Notes under the pieces: generated by a model
What the model was told of the DNA's origin: nothing
What the model saw: the letters and a program-made list of their open reading frames with translations, nothing else
Database searches by the model: none
Program-made: the position numbers and the translations under genes
Shown: one piece after another, positions 24,428-34,894 of the stretch
How the letters are laid out: every line of letters begins with the position of its first letter
How positions within the stretch are numbered: the stretch's first letter is position 1
Source: Micractinium sp. NFX-FRZ
Lineage: Eukaryota; Chlorophyta; Trebouxiophyceae; Chlorellales; Chlorellaceae
Reading direction: 5' to 3'
DNA: 64,000 nt
NCBI GenBank assembly: GCA_029339195.1
Contig: JAPTJF010000224.1
Location: forward strand, 1-64,000

Positions 24428-24462
<35 letters not shown>

Positions 24463-25248
24463 GGGTGGCCTCCCGCCCCGCGCTGGCACCGCTGTCGCCG
24501 CCTGCCGCCGCTGGGAGTGCACCCGCGGCCTGCGACGTTCCAGTTGGAGCGGGCGCTTGCTGGAGGCCCACTGCACAGGGTCTAGATGCTGGGCTGCATG
24601 GACTGAATTGCACTGGTCAAGTTGAGGTGTTGCTAAGACTAACCACTGGGCAGGTGCCAAGCTCGATAGCAATGTGTGGTTGGGAGTGAAGTGCCGCAAT
24701 ACATGGTCCTGCTGTATGGCAGCGCAGCACAGCTGCTGGTCTGACCGTCCTCCTCCCACGCGCCTCACGCGCTTGGCGGTTTCGGCAGTCCTGCAGCCGC
24801 TGGCTGCTTCATCTGGGCGCCCGACCAGCGCTGGTCAGCAACCCCGCCGGCGCTCCCGAGAATGGCGCACGATTGACAGCGGTGCGTGTGAGTTTGCCTG
24901 CTGATTGGCAGTTAAAGTGCACAATTGGAACAGTGGTCGCGGTCCAGAGGGCGAAGAGGGGCTGAGGAGGGCTCGGGTCGGGTGAGGGGGACCTGGCGGC
25001 GAGCTCGCCAGCTACATAACGTGCCCAGTTCAGTTCCCCGCCCGCAAGCCTTCTTAAGCTGCCGCGCCATACCTGAAGCATGCTGTGGGGCACCAAAGGC
25101 TAGGCGACCCACACCCTGGGCCACTAAGCTAGCTGGTACCGCCACTTGGCCGCCGCCGCCTCTGAAGCAAACGTTCTGATCAAGTGCAGGCTGTGACCAA
25201 GTGCAGTCGCCCCTACTCGCTGAGGGTATTGATCCCGGGTGCTGCGCC
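23379..25248. other. spacer between the two TAZ genes, with a 33-G run
   Basis: No gene supported. An AATAAA lies near 23890. A run of 33 G occupies 24429-24461. The region from about 24660 should contain the promoter of copy 2. Confidence 0.5.
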
Positions 25249-26933
25249 ATGACGGACACGCGCGACTGTCGCCTGCTGCACCTGCTGGCGGGGTGCATGG
25301 CATGCTTAGGGCACACGCCGGCGGTTGTGGCCGCGTGCGTGGCAGCGGCCGCCGCCGGCGCCCAGCTGGCTCCGCCCTGCCCCCATGCCCACGACTGCAC
25401 CGCTGTGCTCAACCTCTGGAGGCACTACTGCAAGCACCACCATGGTGGCACCACGGCGGCTGGAGATGGCGGGAGCTGCAGCGCTGCTGTGTGAGCTGAG
25501 CTGGCGGCCGTCGCTGGGGCACTCCCTCTCGCTGGGGCAGTGCGCTGAATTCACAATGCGGCAGGCTGCTGCTTGTTAAGGCAGTGCATGCCGTGCGCCG
25601 TACAGCCATCACTGCAATCGAACCAGCTGCCTGAGCGCCCCTTGCACTGCCCCTCCCCGTGCAGTGACATGCATGGACTTGGCACAGTAGCTTGCACAGG
25701 TGAGCAGGGTCGTAGCCCAGGCTCCCTCCTGCCGCCCTTGGGGCGCCAGTTGCGGCCGCGTGTGCTGCCCATGTGTTGTGCCCTGGGGCGTGTGCGGCGC
25801 AGGCAAATGCAAGCAAGAAACTTCTGGCAGCTGACCCACATAAGCGCCCCCTGCCCCCCGCCGTGGCGGCTGCCCCGGACTAGCTCAAGGGCACAACCTG
25901 TTGCACACAGCCCAGCCCTCGCCCGCTGACAGGGCCCCATCGCCGCCGGCTCGCGTACCCCGCCCCACTGCCTGCTTCCCCACGCCGCAGGCAGACACAC
26001 GCTTGCCTTGCCGACGCACTGAGCAGTGCACTCCACCTTGTATTGCAGAGCTGGCAGGTGTGATGCGCCACTGGCAGACGTGCACCGCCCGCCCCACCTG
26101 CCTCACCTGCCGCCACGTCGACCGGTGAGCGTGCGGCACCGTTTTGCTCTTCCCTCTGCACCTGCCAGCGCCTGACCTGCACTGCCCCTGGGCGAGTGCC
26201 CGCCCTGGCAGCCAGCTGGTCCCCCCTGCCTGCGCTGGATATTCCCCACGGCAAGCGGGCGGCGCGTCCCTTTGCCTGCACCCCCTCTTGTTACTCCCCC
26301 AAGCTTGGCTCAAGCTCTTCCGCCCTCTTTGCCCACAACCTGCCTGGTTGCGAGTCTGAGTCCCTGCCGCCTCCCCCACCGCTGCACTGCCACCTCCCCG
26401 CCAGGGTGCGGCAAGCCCTGGTCTGGCGCCGCCAGCAACGTCTCGTCTTTGGCCCTGCTCGGCAGGCTGTGAGCGGCACCTCGACCTATGCCTCACAGGC
26501 ACTGCAGAACACGCAGGTGTTGCGGCAGGCAGCATACAGCCAGGGCGACAGCGCGGGCACCGGGTCGCAGCAGCACGCGCAGGCGCGGCAGCAGGCAGCA
26601 CACAGCCAGTGCGGCAGCGCAGGCAGCGGGTCGCAGCAGCATGCGCAGGTGTTGCAGCTGATGGCACAGGAGCACCACCAAGAGCAGCAAGTGGTGCAGA
26701 CTGACGGTGACGACACAGGATCAGTCTTGCAGCAGCAGCAGCAGCAGCAGCAGCGTGAGCAGCAGCAGCAGGCAGCTCATCTTCCACTGCCGCTGCCGCC
26801 GGCGTGTGCCGCCCAGCTTGCGCAGCCGCCGGCGCTTGTGTCGCCGCGTCTTGAGGGCGCGACAACCCCCGCTGGGCCGGCGCAAGTGCCGCCCACCCAT
26901 GCCATGCTGGCACGACTCCTAGCTCCTGTCTGA
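25249..26933 (+). CDS. TAZ-type zinc-finger protein, tandem copy 2
   Basis: Four exons: 25249-25490, 25665-25699, 26049-26124 and 26405-26933 (293 residues). Exons 2 and 3 have exactly the same lengths (35 and 76 bases) and phases as in copy 1. The domain begins almost at the start codon (MTDTRDCRLLHLLAGCMAC) and continues with HDCTAVLNLWRHYCKHH, VACTELAGVMRHWQTC and TCLTCRHV; the DNA coding for HDCTAVLNLWRHYCKHH is identical in both copies. One difference is that the GCPDPRGC segment of copy 1 is replaced by a Gly/Ala-rich stretch ending in one Cys, so a zinc site may be altered. The C-terminal half (about 176 residues) is rich in Gln, Ala and His. TGTAA at 27578-27582 may be the poly(A) signal. 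Confidence 0.75.
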
Positions 26934-27807
26934 GCTGTCAGGCTTGCAGCAGGCACAGGAGCGGTTGCAGGCGGCGCGCGCCCTGCCCCGCATGGGCGCG
27001 TGCTGCAAAGCGCCAGGCAAGCGGCCAGCTGGGCAGGCACCCTCGCTGCGCCCCGCTGCGGCGCAGCGCCCCCGCCTCCCCTGAGCCACGGGTCAACGGC
27101 AGGGCACGCAGCGCCCAAGCAAGCCCGCCTGCCTCGCCTGGTTGCGAGCTCATGACCGCCCCACCCTCTGTACAAACTACTGCCATTGTTGCCACTAACA
27201 CATTACCGACATCCACACACTGCTCCACCCCTCTGGCTTTCCCTTTGACTATTCCCATCCCATGCGTCACCAAGCTTGCAGCTCTGCGTCCCCTGCGCCA
27301 CGATCACCCAATCACCCCTGCCAGCCTTTTCTCCCCCCCCCCTTCCCCCCCGGACCCCCCCACCCCATCCAGCATCATCCCTTTGACTGGCCGGCCTCGT
27401 GCCGCAGCCCCTCGGCTCAATTTTGGTTGACCCTCACGATCCCCACACCCCCTGATCAGTCAGACTGCCCCTTGCCTTGGCGCAGCGGAGCCTCAGCCTT
27501 TCCCACCACCTGCAGCAATAAGCTCCCCAAGCGCCTCCTCAGCTCCCTCTGATTTATGTATACAGTTTAAAACGTGTTGTAAAAGCTAGTGCAAAGAAAA
27601 GATGGGTACGCATGGGAAGCTTATTTCGAGAAGTATTTCTTGCAGTGGAGCATGGGGGTGGGAAGAGGGGTGTGGAGGCAGCGCGTAGAATACAGGTGAG
27701 CACGCGCCAGCCATGCACCGGGCATGCTGAACAAGGGAGGTTCTTGACAGGAAACGTGTGCTTGCATACCAAATGGGTACAAAAATAACGGGACACTACA
27801 TCACTCC
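26934..27807. other. convergent 3' spacer between TAZ copy 2 and the membrane-protein gene
   Basis: Both neighbours end here. TGTAA on the plus strand at 27578-27582 could end the TAZ transcript. An AT-richer patch covers about 27550-27620. No gene is visible. Confidence 0.5.
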
Positions 27808-29708
27808 TCACAGCTCCGCGTCTCCCAAGGAACCGCCAGCAGCGGCCCCCGCCGCCCCTGCTGCTGCCCCATGCGCGCCGCCGCCCCCTCCTCCTTCGCG
27901 CGCCGGCTGTCCGTACACGCTCAATATGCAGCAGGTGGAGGTGAGCAGGATGGCGTGGTACCCCAGGTGCAGCAAGAAGAGGGCCGGGGGGCGGCCCTCA
28001 AAGAAGTGGTGCCGGGCGTTGAGGCAGGTGTCTATGACGAGTAGCGCGGCCGCTGCACCCAGGCCCTCCTGTGCAAGCCATAAGGGGCACAGGGAGGGCG
28101 GGAAAGGGCTTTCCTATTGGCCAGCCCGCACCGGTTGTGCAGGAGCGGCAGGTGGGGCCTGCAGTCGGCCTGGCATGTCAAGGTTTGGTGCAGTGGCACA
28201 TGCATGGCACATGCATGTCAAGGCGCGTTGCCTGGACAGCTGGCACTCGCGCACCTCCCAGCTATCGATTTCAAACCGCACGGCCACGGCCTGAAGCGTG
28301 CCCGTCAATGCCAGCGAGGCAGCCAGCGTTCCCAGCACCGCGCGCAAGGGGCGCGCTGGCAGGTGGGAGCTGCGCAGCAAGGGGGCGGGGGGAGAGGCAG
28401 CGGAGGGGAGGGGTGGGCTGGCAGCCAGGGCGGGGGGTGGGGCTGCATGGGGCAGCATGGCGCTGCCAGGTGGTCCTTGTCGTCAAGCAAAGCCACGGCC
28501 AAACGCTGGTGTGCTAAAAAGCCTTCACTAAAGCCGGCGCGGCTGGGGTGCAAGCCGATTGAAGGCACGGTCGCACCGGGGCCGGGCTCCGCCCTCGTGC
28601 AAGGTGCAGCGGCACACTGATACTTCACACGCAGACACAGACAGGCAGGCAGGCAGGCAGGCAGGCTGAAGCCGTTTTGCCTGCTTCAACTGACCCGCAC
28701 TCGAGTATGCTGAAGATGCACAGATTGTCACCGCAAGGCATGGACTGCATGCCTGCTGACGTCTGCGCCCGCCGGTGTGGAGGGCCAGCGGTGCGTTTTG
28801 CACATGCACCGCCCACCTGTCGAACACGGGTTGCCGCACAGAGTTGACGAGCCGCATGTACATGGGTTTCAGAGGTGCACTGAAGTAGTAAACAGTGGAC
28901 ACTGCGGAGCAATGTAGGGAAGCCGTGGGGGTGGGGGTCGGGGGGGCGCGGTGGGGCAGCGGCGGCGGGATCGCTGCGGGGCAGCGGCGGGGGCACAAAG
29001 TCTGAGACAGCAAGTGCTGCCACAACATGCCAAGGCGGCAGCGGCAGCGGCAGCTGGCTGCTCACCCGTCATTTGAATAAGACAACATGCAAGCGCCACC
29101 TGCAAGGCGAGAATGAGGGAAGCTCAGAACAAACTTGTTCCCGCGGGGCTGCGCGCCTTCGTGCAACGCAGAGCACAGGTTGTCGCTCGCCGCCTGTCAC
29201 CCGCTTATTTGCACCTTGATATCAAGACCTGGCAGCGAAAACCGTCCCCCTGGGGAGCCCATGGGTACGGTCACCACGCTAGCGAGTCGCTCCAGCTGCT
29301 CACTGTGGAAACTGGGCGACGAGAACAGGCTGCAGAAGGGCATAGAGGTGGCGGCATCGCATGCACCCCCACAACCTTTTCTTGTAAGGAGCTCATCAAC
29401 CCCAGAACGGTCCCGCCGCGCCCGTCGGTGACTTGGCGGGTTTGGCTGACCGACTGCGAACCAGCCCCTTCCTGGGCACCCACCCCTGGGGGGGCGACTG
29501 GCTTGCTCATGGGCTGCACACGCGTAGTTACAAGGGCTGCAGCAGGCCCAAACCCAGGTTCATTGCAAGGGCGGGGCTGCGCCGCGCAGGGCAGGTGCTC
29601 AGCTGGGTGCTGAGCTGGCTTCCGAGCCCTGCTGACCCAGCAGAAGCTCGCCTGTGGAGGCTGCAATCACCCTCCTCCCGCCTCCATGCGGTCTTGTAGC
29701 AGAGCCAT
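27808..29708 (-). CDS. unidentified four-helix membrane protein
   Basis: Six exons in transcript order: 29708-29671, 29329-29215, 29099-29066, 28901-28817, 28369-28255 and 28068-27808 (215 residues if the start is right). All junctions agree in phase and use GT-AG borders. I do not recognise the family. The product has a soluble N-terminus of about 50 residues and four hydrophobic stretches: VALACCLIQMTVSTVYYF; LRAVLGTLAASLALTGTLQA; LGAAAALLVIDTCL; and ALFLLHLGYHAILLTSTCCI. It ends in a Gly/Ala-rich tail. Charged loops (LKPMYMRLVNSVRQP; NARHHFFEGRPP) look conserved in style but are not diagnostic. The start could lie in an exon further upstream. Confidence 0.55.
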
Positions 29709-30012
29709 GGTCTCATTGCTTTCCCCCCTGCAACACACGCACCACAGGCAGGGCGAGTGAGGGTGCAAAAACAAGAGTGCAAAAAGTAGCGGCGTCCGTT
29801 CAAGCCAGCTGAGCTGGCGGCAAGCACGCCGCACGGGTGTTCTTCTTCTGAGCATGGAAACAAGAAGCAGCTTGTTCCTTCATAAGTGAGGCCCGCATGC
29901 TTACATCGCGATCAGCATGGGAGCAGCTGCGTTCGGCAGCTCCCAATTCTCTTGCGCACCACAGCATGCATGCCAGGGGAGTCCGTGGCAACCCCCAGCC
30001 CAAGGTTCCGCC
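29709..30012. other. spacer between two minus-strand genes
   Basis: It contains a TGTAA on the minus strand (29901-29905), 108 bp past the palmitoyltransferase stop, and possibly an unrecognised first exon of the membrane-protein gene. Confidence 0.45.
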
Positions 30013-33000
30013 TCAGCCCCATCGCACCCACCCACACCTGAGCACAAACGGCGAAGGCGCAGCGGCCACGGGCGCGCACACGTCTGCACAGTTGCGGCGC
30101 CAGCCCTGGTCAAAGGGGTTTAGGAAGTCGCCCTCGGGGCCGCGCATGTACTTGTACCTGCAGAATGCAGGCAGTACAGCAGAGTTGAGCAGAGCAGGCA
30201 GGCAGGCAGGCAGCCGAGCAGGGCTTTCGGTGGTGTGGCGTGGGGCTGGAGTGCCCGGGGTGCCAGAGGGCAACGCCTGGCAGTACAGCAGAGCAGGCAG
30301 GCAGCGGAGCAGGGCTATCGGTGCTTTGGTGTGGGGCTGGACTGCTGGGGCCCAGGTGGTGCGCCCTCCTATGCCTCATGCAGCCGCATGCCTTGCGCCG
30401 GGCAGCACCGCAGGCCGCTTGCTCAGGATAAGGCACGCACCTCCTACGCCCCCACGCAGGCTGACACACATGCGCAGAGTCCGCAAGGGTACACTCCCAT
30501 TAGCCTGCACTCCTGTCGGTGCATCACATTTGCGGCACACGGGTGCAACACCGCCGCCGCTTCTGCCCTGCTCTAGCGCGCTACGCACAGCCCACAGATG
30601 TGCCATGCCCGCCCACACCTGTGCCATGCACTAGCGCCATTCGCAGAACAGGGCAGTGCAGTAGTGTGGCAGGGCAAGAGTGCGATGCACAACAGCGCGC
30701 ACAGCACCCGCAGCCGCACCTGTGCCAGTTGGCCAGCTCGTTTGTGGTGACGTTACGCGCCACCTGTGACGCTTGGGCGATGGCCAGCGCTGCCACCGAG
30801 ATGAGGAGGAAGATGTCGAAGACGACAAACATGACGGGACCCACCAGGATGAGGTGGCGCCCGCTGGCCTGCACAGCACAGCAGGGCACAGCAGGGCACG
30901 GCGCGGCGTGTGAGGAGGAAGATGTCAAAGGCGGTAAACATGACCGGGGCCAACAGGACGAGGTGGCGCACGCTGGCCTGGACAGCACAGCAGGGCACAG
31001 CGGGGCGTGTGAGGAGGGGAGGAGGTTGGTTTCCCGTAAGCCAGTGCAAGCGGACGCCGCACCATGCCTGCTTCCCCGCCTGCTCCCGTCCTCATCCCAA
31101 CCTTGCCCCTGAGCTTACCTGCTTCTGCTGCACTGCCACCGCGTCGTGGATGCGCACAACCGCCACAATCGTGGACACCAGAATGGCGCCCAGCTCCAGC
31201 CAGAGAAAGGTGAGGAAGAGGTGGCGGTTGCCGCGCCCGATGGCATTGCCGACCTACGGGGGCAGCACGAGGGAGGGGCGGCGGGCGGGGCGGGGCGGGT
31301 TGCTTGCTCACATCAAGCGCTGGGGGCCGACCAGAGAGCAGCAAAGCGGCGCGGCTGGTTGTGACCTGTGCCGTGCAACCGGCCACGCTGCTGCCTGCTG
31401 CCTGGCTGTGCAACTGCGTACGATGCCAAGACATGCGCATTGCACTCGACAGGTGCAGCCCCGCGGGTCTTGCTGCCCACCTGCCCACCCACCCACCCAC
31501 CCACCCAGGGACAGTAGTGGTCGAATGCCTCCACGCAGCGCCCCGTGATGGAGCAGTGCTTGGCGCGCAGCGGGCGAACAATGCGGCATGAGACGCACAG
31601 CTGGCTCCACTGCCCCGCCGCCAACGCTGGGTTCTCCAGCACACCCGCGCCGCTGCCGCGGCCGCCGGTGCTCCTGTCGCCGCCGCCGCCACCGCTGCTG
31701 CTGCTCCGCCCCAGCTGCTTGCCATTTGAGTCCCAGCGCTGCAGGGCAATGCTGGCCTTGCTGGCGGCGCTGCCGCTGCCCGGCGTACCCGCCTTGCTGC
31801 CGCCCGCTGGGCTGCCGCTGCTGCCTTGGTTCAGCGGGATGAAACCTGGGTCTGCTGAGGTGGTGAGGTGCAGGAAGTACAGGCCTGCCGAAGCGAGGCC
31901 CACCGTCAGCCACGTGCCAGCTAGCGCCAGCTGCATGCGCCGCATGGAGGGGACGGGCGGGGAGGGACAGGGGGTGGAGCCGTCAGCATGGCGCACTGTG
32001 TGACGCACCGTGGCACATGCAGGGTGCAAGGGGGCTTGCTCTGCCGTCAGCGGCCGGCACACCCTTGCCGGCTGCAAGCCCGCCCTCCATTCTCGGCACC
32101 TTTCACCAGCCGCCGCACCGCCCTGCTTGCGTAGGCACTGGCATGGACAGCCGATGCAGGAGGAGAAGGGCATCACATGGCGGCAGGCAAGGAAGGCCCA
32201 CTCACGGCGTTGGGCGGCGGGAACTGGTTGTTCTGGATGACGCAGTAGGCCAGCATGCCCACCATGCCCAGGATGATGCCCCAGATGATGGGGGAGAGGT
32301 GCAGGCGGGCCAGCAGGCCCAGCACGCCGCCGCTGCCGCTGCCGCGTTTGCGGTCCTGCGGGGGCAGCGGCAGGGGTGGGGTCAAAGTAAGGGGTGGGGT
32401 GGGGGAGGGTGCCGGGGCTGGCCGGGACTGGGGAAGGAGGGGGCGCGAGAGGCAGCTGGAGCTGCTGTACGCAGCGACGGCGCAGCGTGTGCTGCCGCGG
32501 CAGCGTGAACCAGGCCACATCAGCCTGCATGCATGCATCAATGTCCAGCGAGAGAGACAGCCCCGGAAAGCAAGCCCACAGCACGGCACGGAGGCCAGCA
32601 GCAGCAACCGCCAGCAGGCATAGCGGCACCCCACAAGACATGGCAGCAATGCTGCAACGCCAATGCCGCATCAAGGCCGCAGCATCACACGGGAACTCAG
32701 CGTGCAGAGCACGCACAGCATGCTTGCCTGGCGGTACTTGAACTCTGCCAGGTGCAGGCCCAGCAGGCGGTGGCCCTTCTCAATGGCCAGCTGGGAGGGA
32801 GTGCTGCCCGTGCTGTCTGCCTGAGCCAGCGCCTCCTCGGCGCCGCCCTGCACAGCACAGCGAGGCGCCGGCAGGGGAGGCAAGCAGGCGGCAGGCTGAG
32901 GGGGGAGGCAGGCAGGCGGGTCGGGGACTAGGAAGGTCAGCAAAACCAGCATGGCCCCATCCTTGCACCATCAAAGGCATCAACAGCTCTCCAGCTGCCC

Positions 33001-34530
33001 TGCCCATCCCAATCAGACTGCGCTTGCTCCCCTGGCCAGACCCAGCCAAACCGGTGGTCTGCGGCAAATGCCCCATGTACAGCACATGGCATTTCCGCAG
33101 CACGGCACAGCACAGCGCAGCACAGCACAGCACGGCACAGCACAGCGTGCACAGCGCACCTGCAGCAGCACGGTGCATGCCTCGGCGTGCCCCCGGATGG
33201 CAGCCCAGTGGAGCGGGGTGCATCCCTCCTTGTCGGGCAGATTGCAGCGTGAGCCCATCACCAGCAGCAGGCGCAGAGTGTCTGAGGGGAGGACGCCAAG
33301 GGCAGGCGGGGAGACACGCGTGAGAGCGTGCCCAGGTGGCTGCTAGAGTTGTAGGAAACCTGGGCTGCCTGGCTACAACGTGGTGGGGCTGCCATGCAGC
33401 CGGCGGATGACATGGCATGCAAGCAGCCGGTTCAGGCGGCCCCCGCCCGCCCACCCGCAAAGCCCTTGTAGGCGGCCCAGTGCAGCGGCGTGCGCCCATC
33501 ATTGTCCAGCTCATCCGTCTCGGCATTCCACTTGAGTGCCAGGTGGTACAGAATGGAGGTCTGGCCGTACTGCGCCGCCACGTGGCACACCGTGTAGCCC
33601 CTGCGGGAGGCGAGCGGGCAGAGGCGCGCGGGTGTGTGTGTGATGTAAGCAAGTATAGGGTGTGGCTCCCAAGAAACGGCCTTCCTCCCAGCTTCGGCCT
33701 CGGTTGCCGAGCACGCACCACCTACCTGGGGTGTGTGCACTAGCTGTGCAGCTGCCAGCAAAAACAACTTCGTGCGTCAAATATCTGCCCGATTTGTGAC
33801 CCTTTCACCCCCCAGACCAGATTCAAATCTGGGTTCAGTATTGGGTGCTTTTGGGCAAGTTGTGCCTCGACACCAGCACAGCCTGGCCTGAAGTCCAATT
33901 CCATGTGTATTGCGCCGCACCTGGAGTCGCGAGCACCCAGGTCGGCGCCGCCCCGGAGCAGCGTCTCCATTGCCGCCGTGCTGCCCCGCACCCCCGCCCA
34001 GTGCAGCGCCGTCTGCCCCGTGCCGTCGGCGGCGTTGACATCGCACCCCTTGTCCAGCAGATAGGTCAGCACCGCCACCCGGTTGTTGAGGGCGGCCCAC
34101 TGCAGGGCGTAGAAGCCTTGGTCGTCCGGGCGGTGCAGCGCATCGGGCGCCGCCTCTGCCAGCTCCCGGAGCTTCTCAAAGTCACCATAGGCGGCCGCCT
34201 TCCACACTGCGGTACGGACGTGAGGAGGTGAAAGCAGGCCATCCAACGTTCAGAATCAACAACCCCTGCTTGAGGCCGCCATACTGCTGCCTTCTACAAA
34301 CACATGAGCTGGAGCGGACCGACGGCGGCGGCAGCGGGCGGGTAGGCGGGCGGCAGGTTCAGGCGACTGAAGAGGGCTCCTGGCAGGCCTGGGGGACCGC
34401 CCATATTGGTACTGGGCCTGTTTGATCATGTGATGCAGGGGGCAGCAGCAAGGGAGGGAGGGGCGAGCGAAGGGAAGGGAAGCTGCAATGGAACACGCGC
34501 ACCTGTGTCTATCTGCTCCTGCTGCGCCAT
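30013..34530 (-). CDS. ankyrin-repeat protein S-acyltransferase, TIP1/Akr1-like, with DHYC centre
   Basis: Ten exons in transcript order: 34530-34503, 34206-33921, 33600-33455, 33281-33160, 32847-32728, 32355-32206, 31930-31505, 31253-31119, 30868-30720 and 30157-30013 (568 residues). About five ankyrin repeats ([43 protein letters not shown]) precede two membrane helices, a cysteine-rich domain, two more helices and [19 protein letters not shown]. This is the layout of plant TIP1 (PAT24) and yeast Akr1, which palmitoylate cytosolic Cys residues at Golgi or endosomal membranes. The catalytic motif is DHYC (421-424), as in Akr1, not DHHC. Two zinc-site cysteines are replaced (Thr413 and Ala430). 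Exon 1 encodes only MAQQEQIDT and is inferred from phase. The intron after exon 5 is GC-AG. Confidence 0.88.
30166..30355. repeat. diverged tandem duplication of about 80 bp in the last palmitoyltransferase intron
   Basis: The stretch from about 30166 (gcagtacagcagag, caggcaggcag runs, gagcagggct, tggggctgga) recurs from about 30280 with the same order of landmarks. Confidence 0.7.
30910..30998 (-). repeat. exon echo of palmitoyltransferase exon 30868-30720, reading frame still open
   Basis: It aligns with 30801-30890 over 89 bp with about a dozen substitutions, including the acceptor and the cagcacagcagggcac flank. The copy encodes [20 protein letters not shown] against [20 protein letters not shown] in the real exon. 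A shorter third trace follows at about 31003-31025. Confidence 0.88.
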
Positions 34531-34894
34531 CAAGCTACCGGCGGCGACGCAATCCAAAGCGGAAGAGCGAGACTGGCACCGCGCAGGAAGTGGAATGAAA
34601 GCGTGTCTGATCAACTGCGTCCCGAGCCTCACTGCACCACTCTCAGGAGGCAGCAGCGGCCTTGAGGGCCTCGTAGGTCTAGTTTGCGGTCGTGCAGGGC
34701 GGCAGGAAGGCATCTGCCAACCCGCAGCCAGGTCAGCGAAGCGGGGAGCGCTCCGCCGCCCACCGCCGCCGCCCTGCCTCTCTCACGTGGCCACCATGAC
34801 AGTCAAATGTGCCCGTTCATTGATGAATGCAGCATAAAAGGCTTGAAGAAACATAAAAACACACACCCCAGATCTGGAGAAAGGAGGCGAGACC
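34531..34894. other. spacer between the TPR and palmitoyltransferase genes
   Basis: Both genes run on the minus strand. This 364 bp should hold the TPR 3' end and the palmitoyltransferase promoter. No TGTAA or further coding region was found. Confidence 0.5.

Noticed and set aside
33780..33860. tRNA-like segment with attcaaatctgg
   Set aside because: No acceptor-stem pairing or anticodon arm could be folded around it.
33740..34246. Palmitoyltransferase start at 34246
   Set aside because: The codon there is TTG, and the region before 34206 does not resemble the family. An ATG exon at 34530-34503 joins in phase at the CAG acceptor.
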